A program made the translations under genes and the position numbers. 64,000 nucleotides of DNA from Acuticoccus yangtzensis (GTDB lineage Bacteria; Pseudomonadota; Alphaproteobacteria; Rhizobiales; Amorphaceae), in the NCBI RefSeq assembly GCF_001927245.1, contig NZ_MJUX01000005.1, positions 1 through 64,000 of the forward strand, written 5' to 3'. Shown piece after piece: positions 38,901 through 48,000 of the stretch (the first letter of the stretch is position 1; each line of letters starts with the position of its first letter). The notes beneath the pieces were generated by a model. It was not told the DNA's origin and made no database searches. It saw only the letters and a list, made by a program, of their open reading frames with translations.

Positions 38901-41900
38901 GCGTCCTCGCTCACCACCGGCTTTCCGATCGACCCCGAAGACCCCGACTATACGCTGTCCTTCAGCGCCCAATTCGCACTCGGCGGCTCCGGCGGCAGCG
39001 GCGGTGACGGCAGCACGGCCACGGGAACGCTGGAGAACGGATCGGCCCTCACCACCAACGGCGCCGGCTCGCACGGCATGCTGGTCCAGTCCATCGGCGG
39101 CGGCGGCGGATCCGGCGGCGACGCCCGCACGGCGACGACGACCTTCCCGGATTCCACCGAGCAATATACGCTGACGATCGACGCCGCGCTCGGCGGCACA
39201 GGCGGCAATGGTGGCACCGGCGGGGCGGCATCGGCCGTCGTCGGCACCAGCGGGGGCAGCTCCACGCCGACGACCATCACCACCAACGGTCAATATGCCA
39301 ACGGCGTGATGGTGCAGTCGATCGGCGGCGGCGGCGGCAACTCCGGCGTGCCGACGAGCACGACGAACAACATCGCCGGCGCCGGCAATTTCGGCATCAC
39401 GCTGGACCTGGGCGCGGCCAACCTCGACGCGGACGAAGGCGGAGCGGACGGCGGCACCGCCTCGGTGACGCTCTACGAGGACGCGCAGATCACCACGACC
39501 GGGGACGGCTCGCGCGGTGTCCTCGTCCAGTCGGTCGGCGGCGGCGGCGGCACGGTGCAGGGCGGCGAGCTTTCGATGAACGCCGAGTTCAAGTCCCAGG
39601 GCGAGGGTGATGCGGCCGTGGCGGACGCCTCGGACGATGACGACGACAGCAACTGCTCGAGCCTTACCGGCGCCAACACCTATTGCGGATCCTTGACGGT
39701 CTCGCTCGGCGGCTCGGGCGGTTCGGGTGGCGCCGGCAAGGCGGTCACGGTCACCATGGAGGGAGCCGAGATCAACACCTCCGGCATCGACGCGGACGGC
39801 ATCCTGGCGCAGTCCATCGGCGGTGGTGGCGGCCTCGCGGGGACGGTCGGCTCGTCCGACAACATCGCCGACGATGGCGGTGACGGCGACGGTGACGGGG
39901 ACGATGTTGCGGCCGCCGATGAGGATGATGACGACGACGACGGTGTCGACGTCTCGCTGGCGCTGTCGGTCGGCGGGTCGGGCGGCACGGGCGGCGGCGC
40001 GGGTGCCGTCACGGTCAGCCATCGCGGTCACACCACCACCCAAGGCGATTGGGCCGACGGCGTGGTGGCCCAATCCATCGGCGGCGGCGGCGGAACGGGC
40101 GGAACCGCCCTCTCTTCCTCCACCGGCGCGACGGGCCAGATCGACGTCGGCGTCGGCGGCAAGGGCGGCAGCGGCGGCACGGCCGGCACCGTCACCATGA
40201 GCTTCAACGACGACAATCCCGGGTCGGCGGTGACCACGAACGGCTATATGGCGCACGCGATCGTCGGCCAGTCGATCGGCGGCGGCGGCGGCCAGGGCGC
40301 CGACGGGTCGGACACGGCAACAGGCTCGCTCAGCGTCGGCGGAGCTGCCGGCGGAAGCGGCGGCACCGCCAGCGCCGGCAACACGGTCGAGGTCAACGGA
40401 TACAGCGTCGTGACCACCCACGGGGCTGATTCGCACGCCATCGTGGCGCAGTCGATCGGCGGCGGCGGCGGCATCGGCGGGGCGGGCACGTCCGACACCT
40501 CCGAGGGCGGCGACGATTCCTACAGCGTCGACATCGCGGTCGGCGGGCGCGGCGGGCTGGGCGGCGATGGCGGCCAGGTCACCGTCGACATCGGCACCGA
40601 GATGAGAACGTACGGCAATCGCGCCTTCGGCATCGTGGCGCAGTCCATCGGCGGTGGCGGCGGTATCGGCGGCGTCGGCTCGGCGGACAACATCGCCAGC
40701 CTCAATCTGGGCGCCACAGGCGGCTCCGGCGGCAGCGGCGAAGCGGTGTCGGTCGACGTCACCTCAGGCTTCATCGACACCACCGGGCGCGGCTCACACG
40801 GCATCATCGCCCAATCCATCGGCGGCGGCGGCGGCATCGCCGGCGACGCGGGCAGCGGCCCGATGACCTACGTGAACCGCGCAGGCGGCGCCAACGGCAA
40901 CGGCGGCAGCGTCTCGGTCACCACCAACGCCTCGATCAGCACCACCGGCGACTATGCGTTCGGCATCATCGGCCAGTCGATCGGCGGCGGCGGCGGTCTC
41001 GGCGGCGACTCGTCCGGCGTCAACCTCGCCGGCAACATGTGGGACGGCGCCTATACGACGGCGAGCACGGTGGACATCACCAACAACGCCTCCGTCCACG
41101 CGAGCGGCGAAGGCAGCATCGGCATCTTCGGCCAGAGCGATGCGCCCGATCAGACCGCGAAAGTCACCGTCACCGCGAACGCCGACGTGACAGGCGGCAG
41201 CGGCGAGAACGGCTACGGCGTCTTCGTCAGCAACGGTAACGCCAACCAGTTGACGGTGGCGGAGGGCGTGACAGTCACGGCCGGGAGCGGCGGCTACGCG
41301 GTCGGCTATTTCGGCGTCGACGGCGCGACGGAGGGCTCCACCCTCACCGTGGACAACTACGGCACCATCTCCGGCAACATGCAGGGCAACAACGACGACG
41401 GGTCCAACGCGATCACCGTCAACAACTACTCGTCCAACTCGCTGATCGGCGCGACGCTCTACGAGGCGCACGTGAACAACTATGGCCGCCTCGTGGTCGG
41501 AAGCGGCACGGACGCCGGCGAGACGCTGACCATCACCGGCGACTTCCGCCAGTCGCGGGCGGGAACGCTGGCGACGGTGGCGGACTTTGCCGCGGGGGAG
41601 ACGGCGGCCCTCGCCGTCGGCGGCGACGTTCGTCTCGGCGGGCGGATCGAGGTGGACGCGACAACGTTGCAACGCGGCGCGTCGCCCACCCTCGTCACCG
41701 CGGGCGGCACGATGACCGGCACCATCACCGCCATCGACACACCGGCGGTGGATTTCGAGACGGTGGTGGAGAACGGCGAGGTTCGCCTCACCGTCGCCGG
41801 CACCCGCTTCAACGCGGCCTTCGACCTTCTGGAGAAGAACCAGTCCACGGCGGGCGGGCACCTCGACGCGCTGTTCGATGCCGGGGCCACACGCTATGCC

Positions 41901-42917
41901 GCGATTCTGGCCGACTATAATCGCCTTGCGGGCGGGGACGCGGACGGGCGTGACTATGCGCTGGCCTTGTCGGCGCTGTCACCGGGCGCGTCCCAGGCCG
42001 CGGCCGCGTCCCACGCGGTGCTGACCCAGGGCCGGCTCGACAAGGCGCTCAGCTGCCCCGCCTTCAAGCGCGGCGATGCGATGCTGACCGAAGATTCGTG
42101 CGCGTGGACCGAAGCTGGCGGCGCGGCGATGGACCAGGGCGGCGCCCCCGGCTACGACGGCAGCCTCTGGGGCTTTGCCGGCGGCGCGCAGGTGGAGTTC
42201 AAGCCGGAATGGTATGTCGGCTTTGCCGGCGGCTATGAGAGCTCCCGCTACAAGTCCTCGGACGGCTTCTCCCGCTCCACCGGCGACACGGTCTATGCGG
42301 CGGTGGCGCTGAAGCGGCAGATCGGCGGCTTCCTGCTGTCGGGCGCCATCACCGGCAGCTACGGCTGGTACGATGTCGACCGCGGCGTCGTGGCTCCCGG
42401 CTTCTCCGGCACGGCGCGCGGCGATTACGACATCGTCTCGCTCGGCGCACGGGCGCGCGTCGCCTACACCGTCGCCAACGACTTCGGCTATGTCCGCCCG
42501 TTCCTGGACGTGGACGCGATCTACGCCCACTCCGGCGGCTACACCGAATCCGGTGCCGGGCTCTATAACCTCAAGGTGTCCTCGCAAGACCAGTTCGCCT
42601 TCGTGGCGACCCCCGCCATGGAGGTCGGCGCGCGGCTGAAGATGGCGATGGAGTGGGACGCGCGGCTCTACGCGACCGCGGGCGTCAGCCTCTCCACCGA
42701 GGACGACTGGGTGACCGAGGCCCGGCTCAACGCGGCACCGTCCGGCACGGGAACGTTCGAGACGACGCTGCCGGTGGCCGACGTTCTGGCGCGCATCGGC
42801 GCCGGCATCGCGGTCAGCCACAAGAGCGGGTTCGACCTCAACGCGGCCTATGAGGGCGCGTTCGGGGACGACTACCAGAGCCACTCGGGCACGATCCGCC
42901 TGGAGAAGCGTTTCTGA
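35937..42917 (+). CDS. Giant Gly-rich autotransporter (type V secretion)
   Basis: A 2,326-residue surface protein. The signal peptide ends at SGARA (about residue 50). The passenger (to about residue 2070) is extremely Gly, Ser, Thr and Asn rich and is built from repeats: 17 copies of QS(I/V)GGGGG plus at least two decayed ones, usually inside 'HGI(L/V)AQSIGGGGGxGG', 55-95 residues apart, which suggests a long beta-helix. Two acidic blocks (DDDDD and a DGDGDGDD region) lie near residues 1230-1340. The last 250 residues (from LWGFAGGAQVEF) form the autotransporter beta-barrel, ending in IRLEKRF with the terminal aromatic. Start uncertain: ATG 35937, or in-frame ATG at 35964 or 35988 nearer the signal peptide. 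Role likely adhesion; partner unknown. Confidence 0.9.
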   Translation: MIRSAGRCCMQDQTADAMTSFKTSPLLHRTLMVSTILSSGVVLIPSGARAQSIGCDVEVGVCNFYGGGNPSSTPYLFTSTGSAGSGSTNGSAGTGAQFIYGSNLDVSLPGGGNTDSYLYATWVNSIGGNGSEGGPSAGGAGGAISAFPPSSMQFNILQYYDTAYEIEVGRFTSTGGDGNDNNTNDASDGGAGGAGGSVSYFGFGQNVTLTTTLTGQAANGPVAGIRAASSGGHGGRGNESVSYTPKGGDGGAGGEVFVNTGTITVGSSSNPIVGTDVYGVWALSTGGRGPNNYNSSNQKTEGGGGASTGGAGGHTNVVTSGNVTVHGQASSGRLRGIYSGSIGGDGGWSYDVGVDSDFTAGGDGGDGGEADATISNNVNVIQSGTSASSIQSAAVAVISEGGDGGVGQSGTSGGTGGDGAKVSVTINESGDISAQGTAVDGLYAVSRGGVGGDGLKNANNSPGGTGGNAGEVVIHSSGDNNAITAAASSAGSDSGRGIVAQSVGNFGGGGSDGNAVFGNPGSAGTGGNGGTVDITLEATTTISTDGTNSVDSGLAFAHGILAQSIGGGGGDGGDFQGLFGGESGAGGKGGTGSNVSVSTQLGGSITTHGINANGILAQSIGGGGGSGGVSDAVGVALGGSGGDGGATGTVDVEIQSGMAIETYGYGAAGILAQAITGSGGAAGVTTAIVSLGATGGNAAASPPGKVTVDNAGSVTTHGDAAIGVHAQSIGGGGGGASGKPSTDSSSTDYGVFTLGTTGGEGGSGGEVEVGNVGNVTTSGLYAHGVHAQSIGGGGGNGGDAFSVGILNVPTVAIGGQGSSAGNGGTVTISDPDPINVQTSGLGAAGVFAQSVGGGGGSGGDATADTFVDDLQFTLGGYSGGGGAAGDASVTLKNGSITTGARQAAAVKVQSIGGGGGSGGNASSTSAGFISLGFALGGKGGDGGAGAEASATMTNMTIGTATTDSDPYDAIGMLIQSIGGGGGTGGTATASSLTTGFPIDPEDPDYTLSFSAQFALGGSGGSGGDGSTATGTLENGSALTTNGAGSHGMLVQSIGGGGGSGGDARTATTTFPDSTEQYTLTIDAALGGTGGNGGTGGAASAVVGTSGGSSTPTTITTNGQYANGVMVQSIGGGGGNSGVPTSTTNNIAGAGNFGITLDLGAANLDADEGGADGGTASVTLYEDAQITTTGDGSRGVLVQSVGGGGGTVQGGELSMNAEFKSQGEGDAAVADASDDDDDSNCSSLTGANTYCGSLTVSLGGSGGSGGAGKAVTVTMEGAEINTSGIDADGILAQSIGGGGGLAGTVGSSDNIADDGGDGDGDGDDVAAADEDDDDDDGVDVSLALSVGGSGGTGGGAGAVTVSHRGHTTTQGDWADGVVAQSIGGGGGTGGTALSSSTGATGQIDVGVGGKGGSGGTAGTVTMSFNDDNPGSAVTTNGYMAHAIVGQSIGGGGGQGADGSDTATGSLSVGGAAGGSGGTASAGNTVEVNGYSVVTTHGADSHAIVAQSIGGGGGIGGAGTSDTSEGGDDSYSVDIAVGGRGGLGGDGGQVTVDIGTEMRTYGNRAFGIVAQSIGGGGGIGGVGSADNIASLNLGATGGSGGSGEAVSVDVTSGFIDTTGRGSHGIIAQSIGGGGGIAGDAGSGPMTYVNRAGGANGNGGSVSVTTNASISTTGDYAFGIIGQSIGGGGGLGGDSSGVNLAGNMWDGAYTTASTVDITNNASVHASGEGSIGIFGQSDAPDQTAKVTVTANADVTGGSGENGYGVFVSNGNANQLTVAEGVTVTAGSGGYAVGYFGVDGATEGSTLTVDNYGTISGNMQGNNDDGSNAITVNNYSSNSLIGATLYEAHVNNYGRLVVGSGTDAGETLTITGDFRQSRAGTLATVADFAAGETAALAVGGDVRLGGRIEVDATTLQRGASPTLVTAGGTMTGTITAIDTPAVDFETVVENGEVRLTVAGTRFNAAFDLLEKNQSTAGGHLDALFDAGATRYAAILADYNRLAGGDADGRDYALALSALSPGASQAAAASHAVLTQGRLDKALSCPAFKRGDAMLTEDSCAWTEAGGAAMDQGGAPGYDGSLWGFAGGAQVEFKPEWYVGFAGGYESSRYKSSDGFSRSTGDTVYAAVALKRQIGGFLLSGAITGSYGWYDVDRGVVAPGFSGTARGDYDIVSLGARARVAYTVANDFGYVRPFLDVDAIYAHSGGYTESGAGLYNLKVSSQDQFAFVATPAMEVGARLKMAMEWDARLYATAGVSLSTEDDWVTEARLNAAPSGTGTFETTLPVADVLARIGAGIAVSHKSGFDLNAAYEGAFGDDYQSHSGTIRLEKRF
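37623..41000 (+). repeat. QSIGGGGG-coding repeat array in the autotransporter passenger
   Basis: Seventeen copies of a short DNA block of the form CAGTC(G/C)(A/G)TCGGCGGCGGCGGCGG occur between these positions, separated by about 160-280 bases of diverged sequence. Most are preceded by codons for (H/N)G(I/V)(L/V)AQ. The irregular spacing and the kept reading frame show a protein repeat, not a CRISPR array. Confidence 0.85.
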
Positions 42918-43152
42918 TGCGCACGGCGCCGTGGCGGCAATTCCTCGCCGCCGCGGCCCACCATCGCGCCACGATCGCGCGGCAGTGAGGCGGCGGCCGT
43001 GCGGGGCGACGCTACCGCCCCCAACCGGCGGTGCACACGAAATGACGAAGTCGCACGGCGCCGCCGACCTCAAGCGGATTGACGCTCACACCCGCCAGGG
43101 CGCCATGTGACGGGAACACCCATTTTCGGGTCGGTCACGCAAGGTGCATCTC

Positions 43153-43704
43153 ATGAGCTACGATGTTGCAATCCTCGTCGGCAGCCTTCGCAGCGGGTCA
43201 TACAACCGCATGGTGGCCGATGCGCTGGTCGCGCTCGCCCCCGACACGCTGAACTTCCGCTTTGTCGAGATCGGCGACCTGCCGCTGTACAATTCCGACC
43301 TCGACACCGACACGCCGCCGGCCCCCTGGACGCGGTTCCGCGAGGCGATGGCGGGCGCTCAGGCCGTCCTCTTCGTGACACCGGAATATAACCGCTCGAT
43401 GCCGGCCAGCATCAAGAACGCACTCGACGTCGGCTCTCGGCCGATGGGGGCGAGCATCTGGAACGGCAAGCCGTGCGCGGTGGTGACGGCTTCACCCGGC
43501 GGCATCGGCGGGTTCGGTGCCAACCACCACCTGCGCCAGTCGCTGGTGTTCCTCAACATGCCGGCGATGCAGCAGCCCGAGGCCTATATCGGCGCCGTTC
43601 ATACGCTCTTCGGCGAAGACGGGAACCTGACGTCGGACGGGACGCGCGACTTTTTCGGCAAGATCGTTTCAAGCTTCGCGGCGTGGGTCGCCAAGCACGC
43701 CTGA
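43153..43704 (+). CDS. NADPH-dependent FMN reductase
   Basis: A 183-residue flavodoxin-like quinone/chromate-type reductase. LVGSLRSGSYNRMVA holds the FMN phosphate loop, TPEYNRSMPASIKNALDVGSR is the family's second signature and ASPGGIGGFGAN the third. It reduces quinones or other acceptors with NAD(P)H. ATG 43153 has AAGG 8 bases upstream; a GTG at 43144 is also in frame. The 235 bases between it and the autotransporter hold no gene I can see. Confidence 0.92.
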   Translation: MSYDVAILVGSLRSGSYNRMVADALVALAPDTLNFRFVEIGDLPLYNSDLDTDTPPAPWTRFREAMAGAQAVLFVTPEYNRSMPASIKNALDVGSRPMGASIWNGKPCAVVTASPGGIGGFGANHHLRQSLVFLNMPAMQQPEAYIGAVHTLFGEDGNLTSDGTRDFFGKIVSSFAAWVAKHA

Positions 43705-43736
43705 GGCGAGGCGGACGCCCAAACCGGCCCGACCGC

Positions 43737-45491
43737 TCAGAGTTGACGGACGACGAGCTTCGAGAGAGCGACGGAGAGGATGCGCGGATCACCCTCGTCG
43801 CTCCGATCACCCGTGTGGGGGGTACGCAGGACGACCTCCACCGCCTCGGCGAGAGGCCGCGTGGCGTCGGCGGCGGGAAAGATCGCCGTCTTCACCACGG
43901 CCGACCCTTCCAGCCGCGCGACGGACGTCTCATCCGGCGAGTGCTGGTCGAACTCGATCTCGAGAGCGTCCACGGCGGCATCGTCCAGCACCATCGGCAG
44001 GTGTGCCTCCACCGCGACGGGCCGGTCGATTGGGATGACGATGGTGAAGGCCTGCTCTTGCGCACGTCCCATCCAGGCGAAGGATGTGCCGTCTTCCATG
44101 GTCTCCAGCGGATGGAAGGCCGTTTCGTCGAAGGCACCGCGGACGAACAGCGTCACGATTTCGCGGCCTTCGTCATCGCGGCTGCGGGTGATGTCGAGCG
44201 GACCTGCGAGGCCGGGCACGCGGTAAGGCGCGGGCGCCTCCGGTTCGGGCTCCGGCTTGGGAGCAGGTTCGGAGGCGGGTTGAGGCGCGCCGGCATCGGT
44301 CGGCGGCGCCTCCGCGGCCTTGCCCCGAGGCGGCGCGGCAGGCTCCACGGTGATGTAGGAGATACCGCAGCCGACGCAGCGCGGGTCCCCCGTGGCGCTG
44401 AGGTCCACACTGTGGTTCTGCCGCAGCCAGATCGACAACGTATCGTCACCCTCGGGCGTGCCGTCGGCCGCGGTCGGCATCTCCACGATCGCGGTCTTCG
44501 CGATCTGCCCGTTCGGCAGCATCGCCGTTTGCGTGCGCGTGGCGAAGCGGCCGTTGACGCCGATGTCGAGCGCGCCGAGCGCCTTGCCGTCGATCACCAC
44601 CTCCAGCACCACCGTCACCTTCAGCGCGGCCATGGCGGGGATGTGGGTCGGGATGACGGCCTCGTTCTGAAGCCCCATCCAGCGGAAGGGCCTGCCGCTC
44701 GCCGTCCGCTCGAAGCCGTGGAAGGCGGGGTGGGTGAAGGTCTCGCCCAAGCTGATGGAGGTGACGCCGGCAGCGTTCTGCCGCGCCGCGAGCGCCGATT
44801 TCAGGCTCGCGGTCTCGGCGCGGGCGCGGTCACGTTCGGCGGTGATCTCGGCGAGGGCGGTCGCGGCGAGGTCTTCCACACCCGGATCGCGCCGCTGCAG
44901 GATGCCGGTGTAGTACAAGAAGGCACTGTCGGCGTCGACGGCGGGTGTCGTGTCCTGCCCTGCCGCCTCGGCCAGCTCCGCGCTCAGCTTGCGCGCCTTG
45001 GGGGCCGCGGCCACGCACACCCGCGCCAGAGCGCGCAGCACCGGGTCGCCGCGCATGACCCGGCGGCCGCGTTGGCGCCAGGCGTCTTCCTCCCCCGCGA
45101 CTTGACGGCCGAGGGCACGGTCGGCGGTGGCCGACGGGTGCAGTTCGAGCTCGGCCATGTCGACCAGCAGCGCCCCGCCGTGTTCGCCGCCTTCGCTCTT
45201 GCCGATCGCCTGCCGGGCCCGCAATTCGGCGAGAAGCGCCGTCGCCGCCGTCACCCAAGGGCCGATGGAGCCGGAGGGTTGCACGCCGCGCCCCATCGCC
45301 TCCAAGAGCACGCTTTCGAGGGTGCGGTAGACAAAGACGACGCGCGCTTCATAGGGGCTGGCGCTGGCGTGCTGCACGGTGGACACGGCCACGTCGGCAC
45401 CGCGGTCGCGCAGGCGCTCGACGAGATCCTTGATATCGCGGGAACTGTCGACGCCCTGCGGCGGCACGACAACGACGTGTTGCTGAGACAT
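43737..45491 (-). CDS. Unrecognised protein with a duplicated C-terminal domain
   Basis: A 584-residue protein I do not recognise. Residues 1-230 look helical, with a conserved-looking start (SQQHVVVVPPQGVDSSRDIKDL) and a coiled-coil-like stretch before residue 240. Residues about 245-380 and 445-584 are two copies of one beta-rich domain, joined by a Pro/Glu-rich linker. Matching points are AFHxxE, FxWMG, VKTAI-like (AKTAIV/VKTAIF), ALDI/ALEI and GDPR. There is no signal peptide or membrane segment. It is divergent from the glycan gene set, which suggests a carbohydrate- or polymer-related role (inference only). Confidence 0.7.
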   Translation of the reverse strand: MSQQHVVVVPPQGVDSSRDIKDLVERLRDRGADVAVSTVQHASASPYEARVVFVYRTLESVLLEAMGRGVQPSGSIGPWVTAATALLAELRARQAIGKSEGGEHGGALLVDMAELELHPSATADRALGRQVAGEEDAWRQRGRRVMRGDPVLRALARVCVAAAPKARKLSAELAEAAGQDTTPAVDADSAFLYYTGILQRRDPGVEDLAATALAEITAERDRARAETASLKSALAARQNAAGVTSISLGETFTHPAFHGFERTASGRPFRWMGLQNEAVIPTHIPAMAALKVTVVLEVVIDGKALGALDIGVNGRFATRTQTAMLPNGQIAKTAIVEMPTAADGTPEGDDTLSIWLRQNHSVDLSATGDPRCVGCGISYITVEPAAPPRGKAAEAPPTDAGAPQPASEPAPKPEPEPEAPAPYRVPGLAGPLDITRSRDDEGREIVTLFVRGAFDETAFHPLETMEDGTSFAWMGRAQEQAFTIVIPIDRPVAVEAHLPMVLDDAAVDALEIEFDQHSPDETSVARLEGSAVVKTAIFPAADATRPLAEAVEVVLRTPHTGDRSDEGDPRILSVALSKLVVRQL

Positions 45492-45644
45492 GCCTCGCTG
45501 ATAGGCCGTGCCTTGAGCGCCGTCCAGCGAAAGCCCGGCAGCGACGCCGACAATGTACAGCACCGCGGACGGCCCCGCTCGCCGCGTCGGAAGGCGCCGT
45601 GGTGGGTCGCCCTTGCATCCGATGACTTTTGGCCCGAAAGGTCG

Positions 45645-47045
45645 ATGGCGACGTCCTCGAGGAGACCGCGATTGACCGGGTCTGCCGCCCCTTCCCCGCT
45701 AGCCCCTTCCACGCTTGCCTCTAGCGGCGCTTTGGGCAACCCCGCCGCGACGGACGGGCCGGTCGTGGTGACCTCGCTGAACCCCTTCGCCAAACTCGGC
45801 CTGCAGCGCCGCTGCCTCGACCGCTGGGCCGACCTCGGCCTCGACACCTTCACAGCCAACGTGGACGCGGAGGCCGAAAGGCTCGTTGCGGCGGGACTGT
45901 CGCCGGAGCGCATCCTCACCGTGCAGACGGACGACAGCGGCGCGGTGCTGCACGGCAAGCCTGTGCCGCTGATCCGCCCGCTGCTGGCGCGCTGCGCGAC
46001 CCGCTTCCCCGGCCGCAGCCTCATCCTCACCAACTCGGACATCTACCCCGCAGCGCGTGATGCCGGGGTGATCGGCCTCTTCATGGCGCAGGCGCCCATC
46101 GCCGCCCTGGTGCGCGAGGATACGGCGAGCATCGAGAGCGCCAGCTTCGCAGCGCGCGCGCCCTACCGCGGCGGCCTCGACGTGTTCGCCATGACGGCGG
46201 AGCGCCTCGCCGCGCTGAACGATGCGCTGACCGGCATCGAGGCGGCGGGACTGATGGCCTTCGGCATTCCGGGCTGGGACTATCTGATGGGCGCGCTCAC
46301 CCTCTCGCTGGGCGGTGCGATCATGGACTCCGGCCTGCTGCTGCACGAGAGGCACGGACCGACCTACGCCAACGTCGACGCCTTCTTTCCCTACGTTCCG
46401 GCGATGGCGGCGCTGAAAATGGCGGAGGGGCCGAGCGCGGCGGAGGCGGCGCACCAGTTCTACCAGCGCATCGAGCACGAGTGCCGGATGAGTGCCGCGG
46501 CCACGCGCCTCGCCCGGCTGAAATATTATCGCCAGCCGCTGGCGCAGACGACGCCCCAGGCCCGCCGCGTCGTCGCCCAGTTCCTGGCGCTCGCCCCGTT
46601 TGCGGCGCCGGTGGTCAATTTCGCGGCGCTGACGGCGCTCGCCGACGATCTGCGCGGCGAGCCGCCGGGCGCGCGGGCCGACATGGAGCGCGTTCTCAAC
46701 CTGTTCGACGGCGGGGCAGGGCTGCACGCCGCCTTCCGCGAGGCGCTGTTGGCGACGCTCTTCGCCCGCCTCGCCCGCGCCGGGTTGGACCCGCCGCCAC
46801 GCGCGCCCCGCGCCACTGATGGGCGCCACATCCGCGCCGTGCGCCGCCTCTCCGAAGCGGGGGAGCAGGATTTCGCCACCGAACGCCGCGCCGTCGCCCG
46901 CCTTTATGCGGCCGAGCGCGGCGGCCACGGCCTCCACAACGCCGACCTTTTTGCCCACCTCATCGCCTCGGCCGACAACGCGGCCGAACGCACGCTCCTT
47001 ACGCTTCTGGACCCCGCCGCCGACATCACCCGCCATGCTGCCTGA
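45645..47045 (+). CDS. Putative GT-A-like protein of a glycan cluster
   Basis: A 466-residue protein. The N-terminal 250 residues resemble a nucleotide-sugar-transferase fold found in unnamed glycan proteins: VVVTSLNPFAKLGLQRRCLDRW at the start, then ILTNSDIYPA at the place of the metal-binding DxD-like motif, then GLDVFAM and FGIPGWDYLMG. The rest is helical with no recognised domain. No enzyme activity can be named. The start is uncertain: ATG 45645, or TTG 45672 with an AGGAG site. It overlaps the GT2 gene by 11 bases and begins a four-gene overlapping set. Confidence 0.7.
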   Translation: MATSSRRPRLTGSAAPSPLAPSTLASSGALGNPAATDGPVVVTSLNPFAKLGLQRRCLDRWADLGLDTFTANVDAEAERLVAAGLSPERILTVQTDDSGAVLHGKPVPLIRPLLARCATRFPGRSLILTNSDIYPAARDAGVIGLFMAQAPIAALVREDTASIESASFAARAPYRGGLDVFAMTAERLAALNDALTGIEAAGLMAFGIPGWDYLMGALTLSLGGAIMDSGLLLHERHGPTYANVDAFFPYVPAMAALKMAEGPSAAEAAHQFYQRIEHECRMSAAATRLARLKYYRQPLAQTTPQARRVVAQFLALAPFAAPVVNFAALTALADDLRGEPPGARADMERVLNLFDGGAGLHAAFREALLATLFARLARAGLDPPPRAPRATDGRHIRAVRRLSEAGEQDFATERRAVARLYAAERGGHGLHNADLFAHLIASADNAAERTLLTLLDPAADITRHAA

Positions 47046-48000
47046 GCCTCTCTCCCCCGCCGCCGTCCTGCCGTTCGAGTCCGGCTTCCGCATGGAGCGG
47101 GGGGCGGACGACCTCCCCGGCGTCTCCATCGTCATGCCGGTCTTCAATGCCGGGCCTTATCTGGAACGCACCATCCGCAGCCTCTTGATGAACGACCTCA
47201 CCGGGTGCGAGCTGATCCTGATGGACGGGGGCAGCCGCGACATGACGATGGAGGTCGTCGCCTATTATCGCGAGCATTTTGCGCTGGCGGTGTCGGAGAA
47301 GGACGACGGGCAGTCCCATGCCATCAACAAGGGGATGGCGAAGGCGACCAAGCCGATCCTCACCTGGCTGAACGGCGACGATCTCATCCTGCCCAACCGG
47401 CTGAACGCGGTTCGGGCGGCGTTCCGCGATGCGCCGGGGACGCACGTCGTGGTGGGGAACGCCTACCTCACGGAGCTGGACCTGTCGCCGATCCACCGTT
47501 TCACCTACGCGCCGGAACAGCTCACCTTCGCCAAGCTCCTGAACTATTCGATGCACCATCTGGTGCAGCCGAGCGTGTTCTTCTCGCGCGAGGCGTGGCG
47601 CACCTGCGGCCCGGTCAAGCAGGAACTGGACTATGCGATGGACGCGGATCTCTTCCTCGCCATGGCGGCGCGCTACACCTTCCGTCACGTCCCGCTCGAC
47701 GTTGCCTACAGCGTCTACCATGCCGAGTGTAAGACGCGAAAAAAGCGGGCCGAATCGCTGGCGGAGCTTGCGATGGTGCAGGCCCGTCACGGCGGGTTCG
47801 CGGAGGCGGGGGTGACGCTCGGCCAGCTCGTCACCCTCTACAACGACGCCAAGGCGGCGGCGGACGATCTCGCCGACGCTGCGGGCGCGGGGACCGATGC
47901 GGCGCTCCTCACCCGCCGCCTCGCCGCCGTGGCGCGTGAGAAGCGCGAGACGCAGCGGCTCCTGCTGGAGCGCGCCGGCGACCGGATCGGCGGCCGATGA
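47035..48000 (+). CDS. Glycosyltransferase family 2
   Basis: A 321-residue inverting glycosyltransferase with the GT-A fold. VSIVMPVFNAGPYLERTIRSLL is the family start, LMDGGSRDMT follows, and WLNGDD is the metal-binding DxD region. DGQSHAINKGM is typical of the subgroup that makes surface glycans. There is no membrane segment, so it acts on the inner face of the membrane. The C-terminal 70 residues are helical and charged. The start overlaps the previous gene by 11 bases and its stop overlaps the next by 4. Confidence 0.92.
   Translation: MLPEPLSPAAVLPFESGFRMERGADDLPGVSIVMPVFNAGPYLERTIRSLLMNDLTGCELILMDGGSRDMTMEVVAYYREHFALAVSEKDDGQSHAINKGMAKATKPILTWLNGDDLILPNRLNAVRAAFRDAPGTHVVVGNAYLTELDLSPIHRFTYAPEQLTFAKLLNYSMHHLVQPSVFFSREAWRTCGPVKQELDYAMDADLFLAMAARYTFRHVPLDVAYSVYHAECKTRKKRAESLAELAMVQARHGGFAEAGVTLGQLVTLYNDAKAAADDLADAAGAGTDAALLTRRLAAVAREKRETQRLLLERAGDRIGGR

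Noticed and set aside
37581-40436. 951-codon minus-strand frame inside the autotransporter gene
   Set aside because: It is the shadow of GGC-rich repeats (Ala/Arg/Asp periodic text) with no recognisable fold; the plus frame has signal peptide, repeats and barrel.
37623-41000. CRISPR-like array of short repeats
   Set aside because: Spacing is irregular (160-280 bases), the repeats encode one peptide in frame and the 'spacers' are also repeat-related.
43473-45644. Upstream extension of the GT-A-like gene to about 1,190 residues
   Set aside because: The added part is antisense to the duplicated-domain gene and has no conserved sequence; only the part from about 45645 looks real.
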